From contig NW_023501052.1 in NCBI RefSeq assembly GCF_014066305.1, positions 248,001 to 312,000 of the forward strand: a DNA stretch of 64,000 bases. Reading direction: 5' to 3'. The position numbers were made by a program, and so were the translations under genes. This document shows, one piece after another, positions 46,501-59,800 of the stretch (the first letter of the stretch is position 1; every line of letters begins with the position of its first letter). The stretch is from Letharia columbiana (Eukaryota; Ascomycota; Lecanoromycetes; Lecanorales; Parmeliaceae). The notes beneath the pieces are model-generated. The model did no database searches. It saw only the letters and a list, made by a program, of their open reading frames with translations, and was not told where the DNA came from.

Positions 46501-48170
46501 TCATGAGAAATCTCCATCGTCGTCCTTTGATTGCTTGCCCCAAGCATCGAGCTTTGCATCCTTGGACTCAAGCAAGTCCTTCAGCACGGCAATCTGCTCC
46601 AATACCGACGCCTTGCTTGTTCCCCCTTTCGCAGATCTCATTTCAACGCTCCTTTCATAATTGAAGCAATTTTTCACATCGTCATCAAACCTATCGTCGA
46701 CGCTCTGTATTTGTTGGACAGACAATTTATCCATCGGTACGCCCTCGCTTTCTGCCAGCGCGACAATGCGGCCAGAAATATGATGCGTTTCTCGGAATGG
46801 GACTCCCTTCCGGACGAGAAACTCGGCAAGTTCGATGGCAAGCTGTGCCCTCGATCAGCAGATTCTCATGACCCAGCAGGAATGAGAAGGGTCAACCCAC
46901 CATATCCGGCGACAGCGCATCCCACATCTTCTCCTTCTGCAATTTCATCGTACTGACCACCCCTGTCAAGATCTGCACACTCATCCCCACCGTCTTCACA
47001 CAATCAATCATCGGCTCCACACTCTCCTGCAAATCCTTATTGTATGTACTCGGCGTACTCTTTATACTCATCTGCAGCCCGCACGCCTGGCCGAATACCC
47101 TCCCACTCTTGCCCCTCAACAGCTCCAGAGAATCCGGATTGTGTTTTTGCGGCATCAGGCTCGAACCCGTTGAGTATGCATCACTCAGTTTCACATACCC
47201 AAATTCGGCGGTCGAGTGGATGATCAGGTCCTCTGCTAGCCTGCTCACATGAGACATTAGGAACGAAGACCATTGTATAGATTCGAGTGCAAAGTCCCGA
47301 TCAGCGACCGCAGCCATGGAATTCCACATCAGTCCTTCGAACCCAAGCTCCTTAGCCATAGCCTCCCTATCGATACCAAACGGATTTCCACTCAGCGCTC
47401 CACAGCCCAACGGACTCCTGTTGACCCTCTTAATCGTCTCCCGCAACCGCTGCAGGTCTGCGGCGAAGGCCATGCCATAGCTGAGCAGCCAATGACTCCA
47501 TCGGACCGGTTGTGCGCGTTGAAGATGGGTATAACCTGGCATCAGAAGCTCAATCTCCATCTCCGCTCGACTAGTCATCACGCGCAGCAGATCGACTAGA
47601 TATTGATCAATCTTCCTCAACTCATCCCTCAACCACAACCTCATATCTGTCGCAATCTGCTCATTGCGACTTCGGCCTGTATGCAGTTTCCCTCCAACTT
47701 CATTGCCAATGATCTCACACAATCTTCTTTCATTGGCGGTATGTATATCCTCGTCCGCCTCCCTAACCTCGAAACTGTTATCTTCCCACTCTTTCTTCAC
47801 CTTCTCAAACCCCTCTTCTATCTTTTGGAATTCGCTGCTCGTCAATATCCCCCGGTTCTTATTGGCGCGGGCAAACGCAATCGAGCCGGCTATATCTTGG
47901 GCATAGAGGATGCGGTCGTAGGGAAGGGAGGCATTGAATGTGTTCTGGTAATCGCAGCGGTGAGATTAGCGGAGGTGTCTCCGAAGACATGGCACAGGAA
48001 GTATATACCATAAGAGGATCCATCCCACCTGAACCCCTCATCAGCAGGTTGCCCCTACAGAAAATCCATACCACCTAGAGTAGATAGGTCGACGAACCAG
48101 TAAACCTCCCACCCCACAGCATATTCTTCCCCGGCTTCTTCTCCTGCGCTTGCTCCTGAGACTGAGCCAT
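46501..48170 (-). CDS. ARG4: Argininosuccinate lyase
   Basis: Four exons (48170-48098, 48028-48009, 47944-46901, 46842-46501) join exactly in phase to 492 residues. The second exon has only 20 bases and supplies GGMDPLM; the N-terminus reads MLWGGRFTGGMDPLM, the family's start. Further hallmarks are LHTGRSRNEQIATD, MPGYTHLQRAQP and the catalytic signature GSSLMPQKHNPD near residue 290. The enzyme cleaves argininosuccinate to arginine and fumarate in the last step of arginine synthesis, in the cytosol of fungi. The protein is some 25 residues longer than the yeast enzyme, partly through a lysine/aspartate-rich tail. Confidence 0.96.
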
Positions 48171-48787
48171 TGCTCCCTTACAACTGATTGTCTTTCCAGT
48201 CACGGAAGAACACCAAGTCGATCAATGCGCACAGAATTGGTAGCATAGATAGATGTGAATGTTTGTAAATGTCAGTTTGCTAAGTTTGATTCTCTTTTGG
48301 TGGGGGGGGGGGGAGAAAATGGAATGCGACTTGCAGAACCCCACCAAAAAAAAATCCAGGGAAGATTCCTATGAGGAGCGGAAATGCTTCCGCGCGAAAT
48401 CTCTCCGTTGCAGACGAGGGAGAGCATGGGGAGGAGAGAGAATGATTGATCCTAAGATTTCTTCATTGCTGTGGTAAAATATGGCTAGAGTATGTAAAGA
48501 TGTTATGAACCAGATTGGAGGAACCGAAACATCGCCCACGAGCTCTGCGGAAGAGGGGTATATGTGAAAGAAAAACGACCGCTCTGGCATCGTCTCGAGC
48601 GAAGAAAACGAGTGTGCCACCCGCTTGGTGACTGATGGGCCACGGATCGCATGCAAGTAATACCCAATGCTCGCTCTCCTCCGCGCTCGCCATGCCCGTG
48701 AGTCTCGGAGGAAAAAGAAAAAAAAAAAAAAGATTGCATGCATCCCTTCCGGAAGTATCCAACGCCAACACCATTCGCACCTTGCGC
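48171..48787. other. Intergenic with homopolymer runs
   Basis: This is the upstream region of the lyase and the 3' flank of the giant gene. It contains a G run of about 12 bases (48301-48312) and an A-rich run (about 48,712-48,731). No gene is supported. Confidence 0.5.
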
Positions 48788-51700
48788 TCAGAACCCTCCG
48801 GTGACCTTTTGAAACCAACTGGATCGTTTTCCCTGCCCGGTCTTCCCGTCAAACGTCTTCGTCCCCGCCCCCAGCTTCACGCCTCCGAGATCACTCTGTC
48901 TCCTATCCATGCTCCCCAACCCTCCATACCTCTCCTCCGCCGCACTGCCCTCACTGCTCCGAACCTCCTTCTCCTTCCTCCGCCTCCTGCGCTCTTCTTG
49001 TTCATCAGCGAGGGGATCGGTGTACATACGGCTACCCCTCTTTGGCTTCTTATGGCTCGCGCGTCTGGCATATTCGTCTTCCACCAGGTCGTCGGCGCCT
49101 TTGGCTCTGAAGTCGGGGGCTTGTTCCATGATTGTCGGCTCGACTGGCGGGGGCTCGGGCGGTTCGGAGACTTGGGATTTGACCCAAGAGGTGGTATGGT
49201 CGTTGCCACCGTAGGGGTCATTGTCATTGGTAGGGCGGCCGTTGCGGGGGTCAAAGTAGTCGTCTACTGGAGCAATTGTGGATTTTCGGCGCGAGGATTT
49301 GGGGCGTTCGGTGGCTTTATCCATGTGGGAGCGACGACGGTCAGATGTGCGAGGTCGAGATGAGGATGCCGCTGGGACCTCTTTCTCTGTATCACGGCGC
49401 TTAGACCGGGGTTTGAGGATGTCATCCTCGAGCGCTCTGTTTGCCTCTTCTTCTCTGCGGCGAGCTTCTCGTGCAGCTCGGCGGTCCTCTTTTTCTTCGA
49501 GGCGACGGGCTTCGGCTTCCTCCTCCTTGCGAGCTCGCTTGCCGCGCTCATCCTTAAGCTTGGCTTTGTCTGCTTCACCACGCTTAGCTCGTCGATCAGC
49601 TTCGTATTTCAAAGCTTCTTCACGTGGCTCTTTGGCAATACGATCATCTTCTGCACGTTTAGTCCGTCTCTTCTCTCTCCGTGCGTCCGCATCTTCCGCT
49701 TCGGTAGTTCCTCCAACATCTCTAGCGGTGTCATAGACATAGCCGTCAGCTGCACGATCTGTCTTCTCAGTTTTTCTGCGGTCGTCACGGCGAGGACGCT
49801 TAGCAGAGTCATCTCCGCCAGTGACGGTACGCTTGCGAGGTGCTACCTCCTCATCCTCCACGATGGCTCTGCTTTTTGAAAATTCGTTGACCTCAGATGC
49901 ACGACGACTCTTACGGAAAGCGCCGAACAGCCCGCCCCCTATTCCACCGGACTTGCTATCAGGTTTCTTTGAGCTTGTGGCCGAGCGCTGGAGTCCTCTA
50001 GGCTTGGTAATGAACTGCATATCGTCGGGGCCAGGCTCTACGTTTGCGTCACCCGAAGAGCCTGCGTCAACCATGACAACATCATCGTCGATGTCGTTCC
50101 CAATCTTGGACTTTCTCTTAGAGCTACTTGGTTCCATTTTGGAGTCTCGCTTAGATTTGGTCCTGTCAGGCAAATCCCTTTTCAGAGATGAACTTGGCTC
50201 GGCATCCATTCCTTTGGACTTGCTCTTCGAACCTTTGTCTTTAGTGGCGGAGAACTTTTTGCCATTGACAAGGGGATCGTCCACATCATTCACCATCACC
50301 ATGTCATCTGAGTCGATGGCATAAGGATCTGGAACAGCTACATTGCTACCGTCAGCTTTCTCCAAGGACTTTTCGAACATTGCTGGAAGCTTCTCACCAG
50401 ACGCCTTCTGTTTGCCTCGAGTCGAGGCTTTCCTATCCAGCTTGGCAGTGCCCATCATCTTCGCGGCTTTTGAAGTCATTTCCGGCGCTTCTTCAGCTGG
50501 CGGAGACGGAAGACCGGTGGCATCGACATCCATGGACTGCCTCCTAGAAGCAGCACTCTTGGGAACTGAAGGCGCGGTACTATTCTTTCGAACCGACTTG
50601 GTCCGTGTTGGAGGTCCGCCGCCAAATAGCGCACCAAAGCTTGAGCCCCGCGACTTGGGTGGACGAGACTCTGTCTTCTTTGGTTTGTCGGAGTCAGACG
50701 ACTTAGCTTCAGACTTGACTGTCTCCTTGTCTTTCTCCTTGGCTGTCCGGGTGGACTTTGATCTACTAAAGCCAGGAGCAGCAGCTTTCTCCTTTTTAGG
50801 CGGCGATGAGACGTCAGCATCGTCCTTTGCTTTAGTCTCCTTCTTCTTTGCTGGAGCTGCACCCCAGAGACTCCAAGAAGAGGCACCTCCCTCTTTGGCT
50901 ATGCGAGGGCGCTCTTTCTTAGCAGGCTTCTCCTCTTTGGGCTCAGGTGGCGGTGTCGGTGGTCGTTTCGACTCGGGCGTGTCGCGAGCCTTTGAGGTAA
51001 TTTTCGACTCTTTAGTAGATTTGGCGCCCTTCTTGCTGTCTTTCTTCTCGAGCAGGGGTTCATCATCGAGGAGCTCATCGAGCTCATCGAGCTCATCGAG
51101 ATTGTTGAAGTCGTCATCCATGCCTTCACCTGGGAAACTGCCTGGAACAGTTTCCTCTGAAGATTTCTTCTTGGTTTTGGATTCAGGGTTCGAATCCTTG
51201 GTCTTTGATGCGGCGGCTTTACTTGATGCTAAGTCTTTGCTTTTACTTGATGCGCCAGCTTTCTTGTCGAATTTTGAAGTTGGTTCGGGATCTAGGTCAG
51301 GTGGCGCAGAATCTGAAGCCTTATTCTTCTCCTTCTCAATCTCCTTGACTCTCTGTAAGACGGATGAAGGTTTTGTTGATTTCGAAGTGGACATTGCTGA
51401 CTTGAAAGGTTTCGAAGGTTGCAATAACGTCGAAGGTTGGTCATCTTTATGGGTAAATTCTGGCTCATTCGAGATTCCCTTCTTTCCCGTTGACTTCTGA
51501 TTGGTCAGATCCTTAGCGCCAATTTCCTTTTTCCCTAAGACCTCATCTGCTTTCCAATTCTTGCCAGTTGTCTTCTTGGACGAAGGTGCCCATACCGGTA
51601 GACTGAAAGCATCTTCAACCTTTTCCTTTTCTTCTTCTTTTTTCTCATCATCCTTGTCTTCTGTACCAAGCTCCTTGGATTTGCCATTTTTGCCTTTACT

Positions 51701-54700
51701 TGTCACCGCCTCCCTAACGTCATCCCTGACACCAACACCACCTTTCTTCTTCGCCACGCTGCTGCCTTTGCTAGCCTTGTCGCTATCTTTAGTGCTCGTC
51801 TTCCAAAGATTTCCATCCTTTGCCGGCTTTTTGCTCGGGGGCTCTTCGTCCAACATCTCTAGAATCTCATCGTCGTCGTCGTCCACCTCCTCCGTCCCCT
51901 CCTCCTCTCCCTCTTCCTCAGCTTCCTTTGCCGCCTTATCCTTGTCTTTGGAGCTCGCTTTAGACTTGGAGGCAGACGTTGTTCCCATACCGCCCCAGTA
52001 ACTCTTGGCTGCTTTTGCAGGTGTATCCTCTCTCCAGGCGTCCTTCTTCTTCAGGTCATCCTTCGCCGACTTCTTGGACGTGTCATCTACCACTTCCTCG
52101 ATCTTGTCCTTTGTGCCCTTCTTGCCGGCCTTCAAATCCTCTTTGGGATCCTTTTTGCCATCTTTCTTCCCCTTTGTAGTAGCCTTGGCAGGCGCAAAGT
52201 CACCCCAATTATCATCCAGCAAATCCCCTTCTTTTTCCTCAGGCTCCGGAGTCAAGCCTTGCGCGGGCGGAGTGGGTGCCGGCGGTGGCGCTCCCCAGGA
52301 CATCTCCTTGCTACCTTTCTTCTTGTTCTCCTTGGACGCTCCAGCTCCCCAGCTTGAACCCCAAGTTGAACCCCAGGTATCTTCCTCTACAACCGGTATA
52401 ATATCAGGGATCGAGTCTGCAAGCAAGTCCTTGGTCTTTGAGGTCTCGGGCGACGTAGTAGTCTTGCCCTTCTTCCCGATCTTTCCCTTGACCTTGTCCT
52501 TGTCCTTCCTTGCCTTCTCCTCCCTTTCCTTTTCGTCTGCCTCTTCCTTTTCCTTCCTCTCCTTCTCTTCGGCCTCTTCCTCTTCCCTGGCTTCTCTTGT
52601 CTCTCTGTCCTTTTTCTCCTTCTCCTTCTCCTTCTCCTTCTCTTTTTCCTTCTTTTTCCTATCCTTGGCGGAAAGACCAGCCCAACTGGCTAAACCGTCC
52701 TTCACTGTATCCTCCGTTTCCTCGGGTTCCGGCACAGAAATAAGCTCAGGCTCGGTGACCTTGCCTTTTTTGCCTTTCTTGTCCTTTTCCTTTTTAGCAG
52801 TATCCCATGTATCAAACGAAGAAGGATCTGGAACGTCAGGCACAGGAGGCGGTGGCGATGGTGCTTCATCCATCTTGGAGCCAGTGCTAGCAAGTGAATT
52901 CCGTTTGCTTTTATTGTCCTTCCTCTTGGCAGTGCCGGAGCCACTCGCCCAGTCATCGTCAGCCGCGACACTGGCGTCGTCCGTAGCGAATCTGGACTCA
53001 ATGGCTGGCATAGGATCTCCCTTGACTTCCGGCACGAGGCCTTTTTTGCCCTTCTTGCCCTTCGTGGATCCTGTGCGTGATAAACTTGGCTTTTCCTCAG
53101 CTACTGGCTCTGGCCCTATAGGTTTGATCTCTTCCATGACACCTTTCTTACCCTTCTTTTTGTCGTTCTTGGGACCGAAGTTGCCCCATCCAGTGTCAAT
53201 TTCAGGCTCAGGTGATTCCTCATCGATCTGGTTCTCCTCCCTTTCAGGCTCACCCCAGATGTTGGGTTTCTTGGCTTTCTTCTTGTCCTTTTCCTTCTTG
53301 GTGCCGAAAGAATCCCAGTCATCAATAGGCTCCGGGTCCGGCTCCTTCGCGGATGATTCTTCCGTCTTGTCAGCATCCTTCTTGCCCTTCTTCTTGGCCT
53401 CCTTCTTGGCAAACGAGCCCCAACCAATGTCTGCCTCGGGTTCTAGCTCTGGGACGACAGTAACTGCTGGTGCTTCTGTTTTATCTTCTTTCTTGCCCTT
53501 CTTACCCTTTCTGTCCTCTTTCTTCGCGAATGAGCCAAAACCAAAGCTCAAATCTGGCTCAGCATCTGGGAATGCAGTGATTGTTGGCTCTTCCAGTTTC
53601 TCGGGCTCCTTCTTGGTTTTCTTGCCCTTGTTGTCATCCTTATTGTCCCACGCGCCAAAGCCAAATTCTGAATTTGGTTTCGGTTCTTTCAAAGCCGTGG
53701 TCGTTGGCTCTTCGAATTTCTCAGGCTCTTTCTTGCCCTTCTTACCCTTTCTCTCATCTTTCTTGCCAAACGAACCAAAGCCAACGTCCAGATCTGGCTC
53801 AGGGTCTGGCACTGCGGCAATCGTTTGCTCCTCGATCTTCTCTGGCTCTTTCTTGCCGCCCTTTTTCTTATCGTTCTTAACGAATGAGCTCCAGCCAGCA
53901 TCGGCTTCTGGTTTTGGCTCGGGTGCTATGGTGGTGACTGGGTCTTCGACCTTCTCAGGCTCTCTCTTGCCCTTCTTTTTCTCTTTTTTGCCAAATGTAC
54001 CCCAGCCAGAGTCACCTTCGGGTTCCGGTTCAGGGACAACCGCGACAGCTGGTTCGTCAACCTCCGTAATCTTTTTGCCCTTCTTTCCACTCTTTTTGGT
54101 GCCTAATCCGCCCAATTCATCAGCAGCAGGCTCTGCAGGTGTATGCACAGCAGCGGCTGGAGGGGGTGGCAGAGGCGTCTCTTCTTCGCCTTTCTTGCCT
54201 TTCTTCTTCTTGGTAGATGGATTTCCCCATGCATTCCATGATTTCTCCGCAACAGGTTCAGGGTCCGCAATTGCCGTACCAATGGTGTTTGGGTCCGGGT
54301 CGTTGGAAACATCGTCGAAGGTGCCCTTCTTCTTGGAATTCTTATCCTTCTTACCAGCGACCGTGAAGGTTCCCCAATCGTCGTTGCCTCCCGCTTTATC
54401 TTCCTCTGCTTTTTCGCCCTCATTCTCTTCCTCGAGTGCACCGAAGTTCCCAAAGTCAAATCCGCTGGTAGTAGTCTTCTTCTGGTTTTTCTTGTTCCCA
54501 CCAAATGACCAAGAGTTGCTGTCTGTCGTAATGTTTGTGGATTCCTTCGTAGTCCTAGAGAACGAGTCTGCAATATCTGTAGTCTCGGTATCAGCTCGAC
54601 TGGAATTCCAATTGCTGCCGGTATTCCAGGTACTGCCACCCCTCCCCAACCACCGAATGAGCCGAACCCGCCACTGTCCCTTGTTTCCGTCGGACCAAAG

Positions 54701-55889
54701 CTGAGGTCGATCTTTGGCACACTGTCGTCTAGCTTGATGTCGGCAAAATCACTCGTGCCATTGGCTGACGGCTCAATCTAGGGCACGTAAGCTATTGCAT
54801 ACATACTCATGGCCCGATTCTAGCTTACCTTTCCGTTCTTGTCTTTCTTGCCCTTCTTGGTCGCCGTAGCCGTAAAGCCTCCCCAGTCATCGCCCACGTC
54901 CCCATTTGTATCATCGGCCCAGTCCAGTTTACCATCCCCGTTAGCCCCCTCTTCCTCTTTCCATTTCTTTTCCTCTTCTTCCTCCTCCTTCTTTTTCTCT
55001 TCCTCTTTAGCTTTCTTGCCCTTCTTTTTCTTCCCCGTATCCCAAGCACCCCAGTGGTCACCATCTCCGCCACCGTCTCCTGCGCCTCCATCTCCATTGT
55101 TGCCTCCACCAGCTCCTCCACCAGTTCCTCCACTGCCATTCTCCTCGCCTCCATCAGCGCCTTCAGCGTTTCCTTCCCCACCCTCGTCGTTCCATTTGGC
55201 TGTGTCCGCTTGCTTTTTTTGCTGTTTCTCCCTCTTCTTGCCGCCTGCTTGACGAAAATTGGACGTGTCACCAAAGTCGATATCGGGCGTCGCCATTTGA
55301 TCCGGAGGTAAAATACTGCCAACGGATTTGTAGCAATAGGCCGGTGGGGGAACGGGATAGTAGCGAGATGCTTTAGCTAGAGCTACATCACCCGTGTAAT
55401 CATAGCTTGGAGGTTCATCTGCTATTGTATCGTTGTACGAAGGTGGGGGCTCAAAGTGCGGGGAGTCTGTAGATCCTGCGCTGTCCGGTAATACAGCATC
55501 GATGCTATCGAGAATGGCTTTGATGCTTTCCAAATATTCCAGACACTGGACCTACTAGCAAGTCAGAGGTCTTGCGCACTCCCACAGTAAATCCAGCCCA
55601 TTGAAACCCCTCATTTCGCCGCAGTTCCTCTGGTGATACGAAAAACACAAAACAGTGTTGAAGAGGTTGAAAGCATGTCTGGTTTTCTTACCTGGCTCGA
55701 AAGTGGCGTGGTCTTCTCCAGTGCTAAGTCCCGTCCCATACATGAGCTTGCACACCGCCTCGCAGCCAAGAAACAACAGCCAGCGTTCATTTCATCATCC
55801 AAACCAATCTTCCGTCGCGGGATCCTTCGCTCGAGACATCCATTGTCGCGACCGGCTTCGCAATGCGATCTGACAGCTACTGCTGCCAT
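48788..55889 (-). CDS. Very large low-complexity lysine/glutamate-rich repeat protein, unknown function
   Basis: Proposed exons are 55889-55692 (start uncertain), 55551-54829 and 54777-48788, about 2,300 residues. The N-terminal part has PPPSYNDT and PPSYDY (PPxY-like motifs that WW domains may bind) and a glycine/asparagine-rich stretch. Then follow eight or nine degenerate 45-55-residue repeats of the type GWGSFxKKexKKKGKK...EPEP (about residues 470-850), long lysine/glutamate-rich segments, a DELDELDELLDDEP acidic run, and a basic arginine-rich C-terminus ending WFQKVTGGF. No catalytic domain or membrane segment is visible. One base seems missing in a G run at 54639-54647 (minus-strand G), since the frame before and after differs by one. 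Function unknown. Confidence 0.75.
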
Positions 55890-56816
55890 TGTGAACTTTT
55901 GGGGCGCTGAGTCGTGAGATCCTAGACAGGGTCATTGAAGCAACGGAGAAAGCGATAAGACTAGCGATTGGAATAGAGAAAGTGGAAGCGATGTGCAACT
56001 GGCGTCTAGGAGATCAAATAGCCTCCCGATGATGCAAGAGACACTGTGTATGGAAGATAGAATGTTTCGTATGTTGATGCAGATAGCGATAGAGAAAGCA
56101 ACGGAGAAGCGGTGGCAACAAACTGGTCACGAGTTTGATCTTCTACCCCCCTGTCGGTTGTGTATCGCCTTTATCCTCCGAACTTCTGCGACGGTGTCCA
56201 ATTGATAGCTCACCGTAAGCTTAGGGCTTCATTTACAGCTTCATGATCGAACAAAGAATTGTGTCTAATATAAGGAAAAAATTGAAGTTATATTACTGTC
56301 ATCGAAGCATCCTATCATATGCAGTGCGGACAAAATCTCTGACTACGAGCTATCATTGGTGCTGCTTCTCCGCTTCCTCGCAGCATCAGCAGAAGGCCTA
56401 AACGCAAATCATTTCTTTAGCATGCAACCTTTACACGTCCATTGGCTTTCATAGATATCGCCTCAAGCTTAGAAGAGTAAGATGATGCGCAAGGTTGCCA
56501 TGAATGTAGACCTAACCTACTTCATGGTTTTTCTCGCGAGACATGTACATTTGATAATCGGTGTGTATCCTCCTCTAGTATGATACAAAGAGCCCGGCAG
56601 CTCTTCTCAGTATGCCCTCATAGTAATCCTTTCTTTTTGATGGCTAAATAGCCGTGATCTTTCAAACAATGTCGTTCCAACCCCCCCTTCACGGATGCAA
56701 AACACCGGCCATGATCGTAGCCTCACAGGCAGTGGTTTCCTTTTGTCCCCAACACCTTGCAAAATACAGTTCAATCCATAGGCCAACATCTTCCTCCCGT
56801 CGTATCTCCGGTAGCA
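55890..56816. other. Intergenic, no gene seen
   Basis: About 0.9 kb between two minus-strand genes: promoter of the giant repeat gene and 3' flank of CHD1. No open frame with support was found. Confidence 0.5.
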
Positions 56817-59800
56817 CTATCCTTTCTGTTCTTGCTTCACAGCAACGCCATTAATTTGCCCGTTCATATGCGGTGGCTCTACCTTTATGGTAGGCTCTTG
56901 CTGAGCCGGTGCTGCGACTGCAGACGCCGAATTTGCGATGCGATCGTACATGTTTCTAATGTTGCTTCCTGGAGTTCCCGCATTGGGCCAGTAGTCCGCC
57001 ACAAAGTCCCTAAGAAAAAGATTAGTTGAGCAAGACCACGCAACGACCCAGCGAAGGTGACTTACCAGAACGAAGCTTCGTCGTCCTCATTCGTTTCTGG
57101 ATCCGAGACCAGATCGGCCACGTGGTTCCCAATCTTGACCAACTCCTCCCTCAAAATTCTCGCCCGGGCGTGCTTGTCTCGCACACCTTCCTTTGTAGCA
57201 CCTTGCACCGCTAATAAGCTTGGCTTAACGGGACCGAAGAGTTTCCACAAAAGCCTATTGACTTTCGGTGCAATGGCATTCTCATTGCTTTGACGGTGGT
57301 TATGCGGTGAGTGGTGGCGACGCTCTTCATGTTTCCGGTCACCGCTTGGCCTAGGTCGAATGTCGCTTCTGGGGGTATGACCGTTCTGCTCTCCGTTAGA
57401 AATGCGCCGCTCGGTGCTGTTGCGGTTGCGATGCTTCTCTGACTCGCGGTGGCCTCTTCGAACAGACGATGGAGCAGGTGAAGCTGATACACTTGTCCGA
57501 TTGTCTGCGATTCTAGCGTACATGCCGTTTTTCTTGTTGTTTCGGTGATGATTTTCGACCGCGCGTTTCGCAGCGAGATTGGTACCACCGCTCGTCTTCT
57601 CTTTGAGCACCGAAAGCAGGTAGTCGGCACGGCGTACAAGATGCACTGCGCCAGGCGACTTGACACTCTTCTCTTCGCCCTTGCTACGTTCCTCTTTCTT
57701 CTCGACACGATGCTCCTCCAGAAAGAATTTATCTCCCAGAGCCAAGTCAGCGTCGTCACGGATCTGAACCCATGCACCATAGCCATGGCGAACAATCCCA
57801 ACACAAAGCATTCCGTCTTCTTTAGAGCCCCAGTCGCAGGTGTAGGTTGCTCCCTTAGATGCCTCTGGAATTCGAAAGTTCTTGGGATCCTGGGCTTTCT
57901 CAGTGACCTCCTTCAGCATGCGCATCTCGCCAGGACGTTCCACGATCGTCTCCGCATTGATACGCTTCACACCTTTGAAATCGAACAGCACGGCTTTTTT
58001 GTCCTTCTTGGTTAAGGTCTTGCCATGCTGACGTTCTAAAGCGTCGATGCGGTCCTGCTCTTCTTTCATAAGCTTGGACGCCACATCAATGATCTCCTGC
58101 AGAGACGCCTTCAAAAGACCGCGGTCTCTGGAGGTCAGTCGAGCCTCTTGGACTAGCTCGTCTCCTCGGTCATCGATAGAGCCGAATCGTAAATAGCCAC
58201 GGATCAAGTTGCGTACTTCTTTCTCGCTTAGTGGTCGCTTCGGGTCTTGACCAGGTCGTTGATCGGAATCATCAGCACCTGCCTCTATTGCCGCAAGATC
58301 TCTGGCACGCTTCTTCGCAGCACGCTCTTCTCGCTCCTCATCAGCTTGCTTTCTCTTTCGTGGCGCGTTTTGCTCAATAACATCGGCAAGATAGCGATCA
58401 TCTGCTGCCTTCTTCTCTTCTGCCTTGATCTCATCAAGCTGGTCTTTGGGTATGATCTGATCCCACTCAAGGTCAATCTTGACATCCAGATACTCGAAGC
58501 TCTTGAGAAACTCTTCGCCGCCGTCTGCCGCAATACCCTCAGGCTGTTCGGTCTGATGTTCTTCGGCGTTCTCTAACACGGATTCAATGTCGAGCTCTTC
58601 GAGTTTTTTCTGGTTGCCAGATTGTTGAAACATCTTCTCTCCACGGCGCTTAAGTATGCGGGAAATGTCTTCGGAAGAATTGGGCTCTGCTATAGCTTTG
58701 CCTACACGTGCCATCCTGTCAGTCAGCTCTTTTGCGTCCTTGTCCGTAACGCCACGTTGTATCGTAATAAACTCGAGCATGAGCTTGTTGCGTGCTCGCT
58801 CGAGGACTTCTTCTTCGACCGTCTCCTTTGAGACGAGCCTATATATGCTGACCGGCTTTGTCTGCCCGATACGGTGAGCACGAGCCATCGCTTGAAGATC
58901 GGCTTGAGGATTCCAATCGGAGTCGAACAAGATCACTGTGTCAGCAGTCATCAAATTGATCCCTAGACCTCCTGCTCTCGTTGAAAGCAAAAAGCAGAAA
59001 TCGTTGCTGTCTGGAGCATTGAAATGGTCGATGGCCATTCGACGAGGTCCGGCAGCTATCGTACCGTCAAGACGCTGAAATTGGTAATTCCGGAGATGTA
59101 AATAGTCTCCTAAGATGTCAAGCATTTTGACCATCTGACTGAATATGAGGACACGGTGATTGTCCTTCCTCAATTTGGCAAGCAGCTGATCGAGTAGCAT
59201 CATCTTGCCGCTACTGGTGATTATACCCTTTAGTATATCTTCGCGTCGTGGGCTTCCGCCTAAGATTCGTTCTTCGGCACTGGGAAACATGAATGGATGG
59301 TTGCTGGCTTTCTTCAACTCCATCATGATGTTGAGTAAAGACTGCTTCTGACCCTTCGCACCCTCATTGAGTGCAGTGTAATTTCGAGTGAGAATGTTTT
59401 TGTAATAGTCCAATTGAACATCTGACAGCTCGACTCGGATGATCTTCTCGGTCTTTTGCGGGATATCATTCTCCACTTTGTTCTTGGTACGGCGCAGCAT
59501 GTAGGGTTGGATCGCAGCAGTCATCTGACTGATCTTCTCGCTGGCCTCCTTCGATGAGAGGTCCATGTTCTCGTCGATGCGGATGACTCCAGGCATGAGG
59601 AAATCCATAAGAGCAGAAAGTTCTCCGAGGGTGTTCTGCATGGGCGTACCAGTAATCAGAAGACGACTGGGTGCCTTAAAATCGAGCAGTCTGGCGTACA
59701 GCTGAGACTCGCGATTCTTAAGTCGATGTGCTTCATCAACAGCCATAAATTGCCACTTGATTTGGGACAAAAACGCTGCATCCGCGAGGATGTATTCATA

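Noticed and set aside
52005..54704. An 899-codon open frame on the plus strand opposite the giant repeat gene, with further long plus-strand frames at 50343-51500 and 49821-50324
   Set aside because: The minus-strand gene is so rich in lysine and glutamate codons that its complement seldom contains stops; the plus frame reads as monotonous serine/phenylalanine/proline and lacks domains or splice signals.
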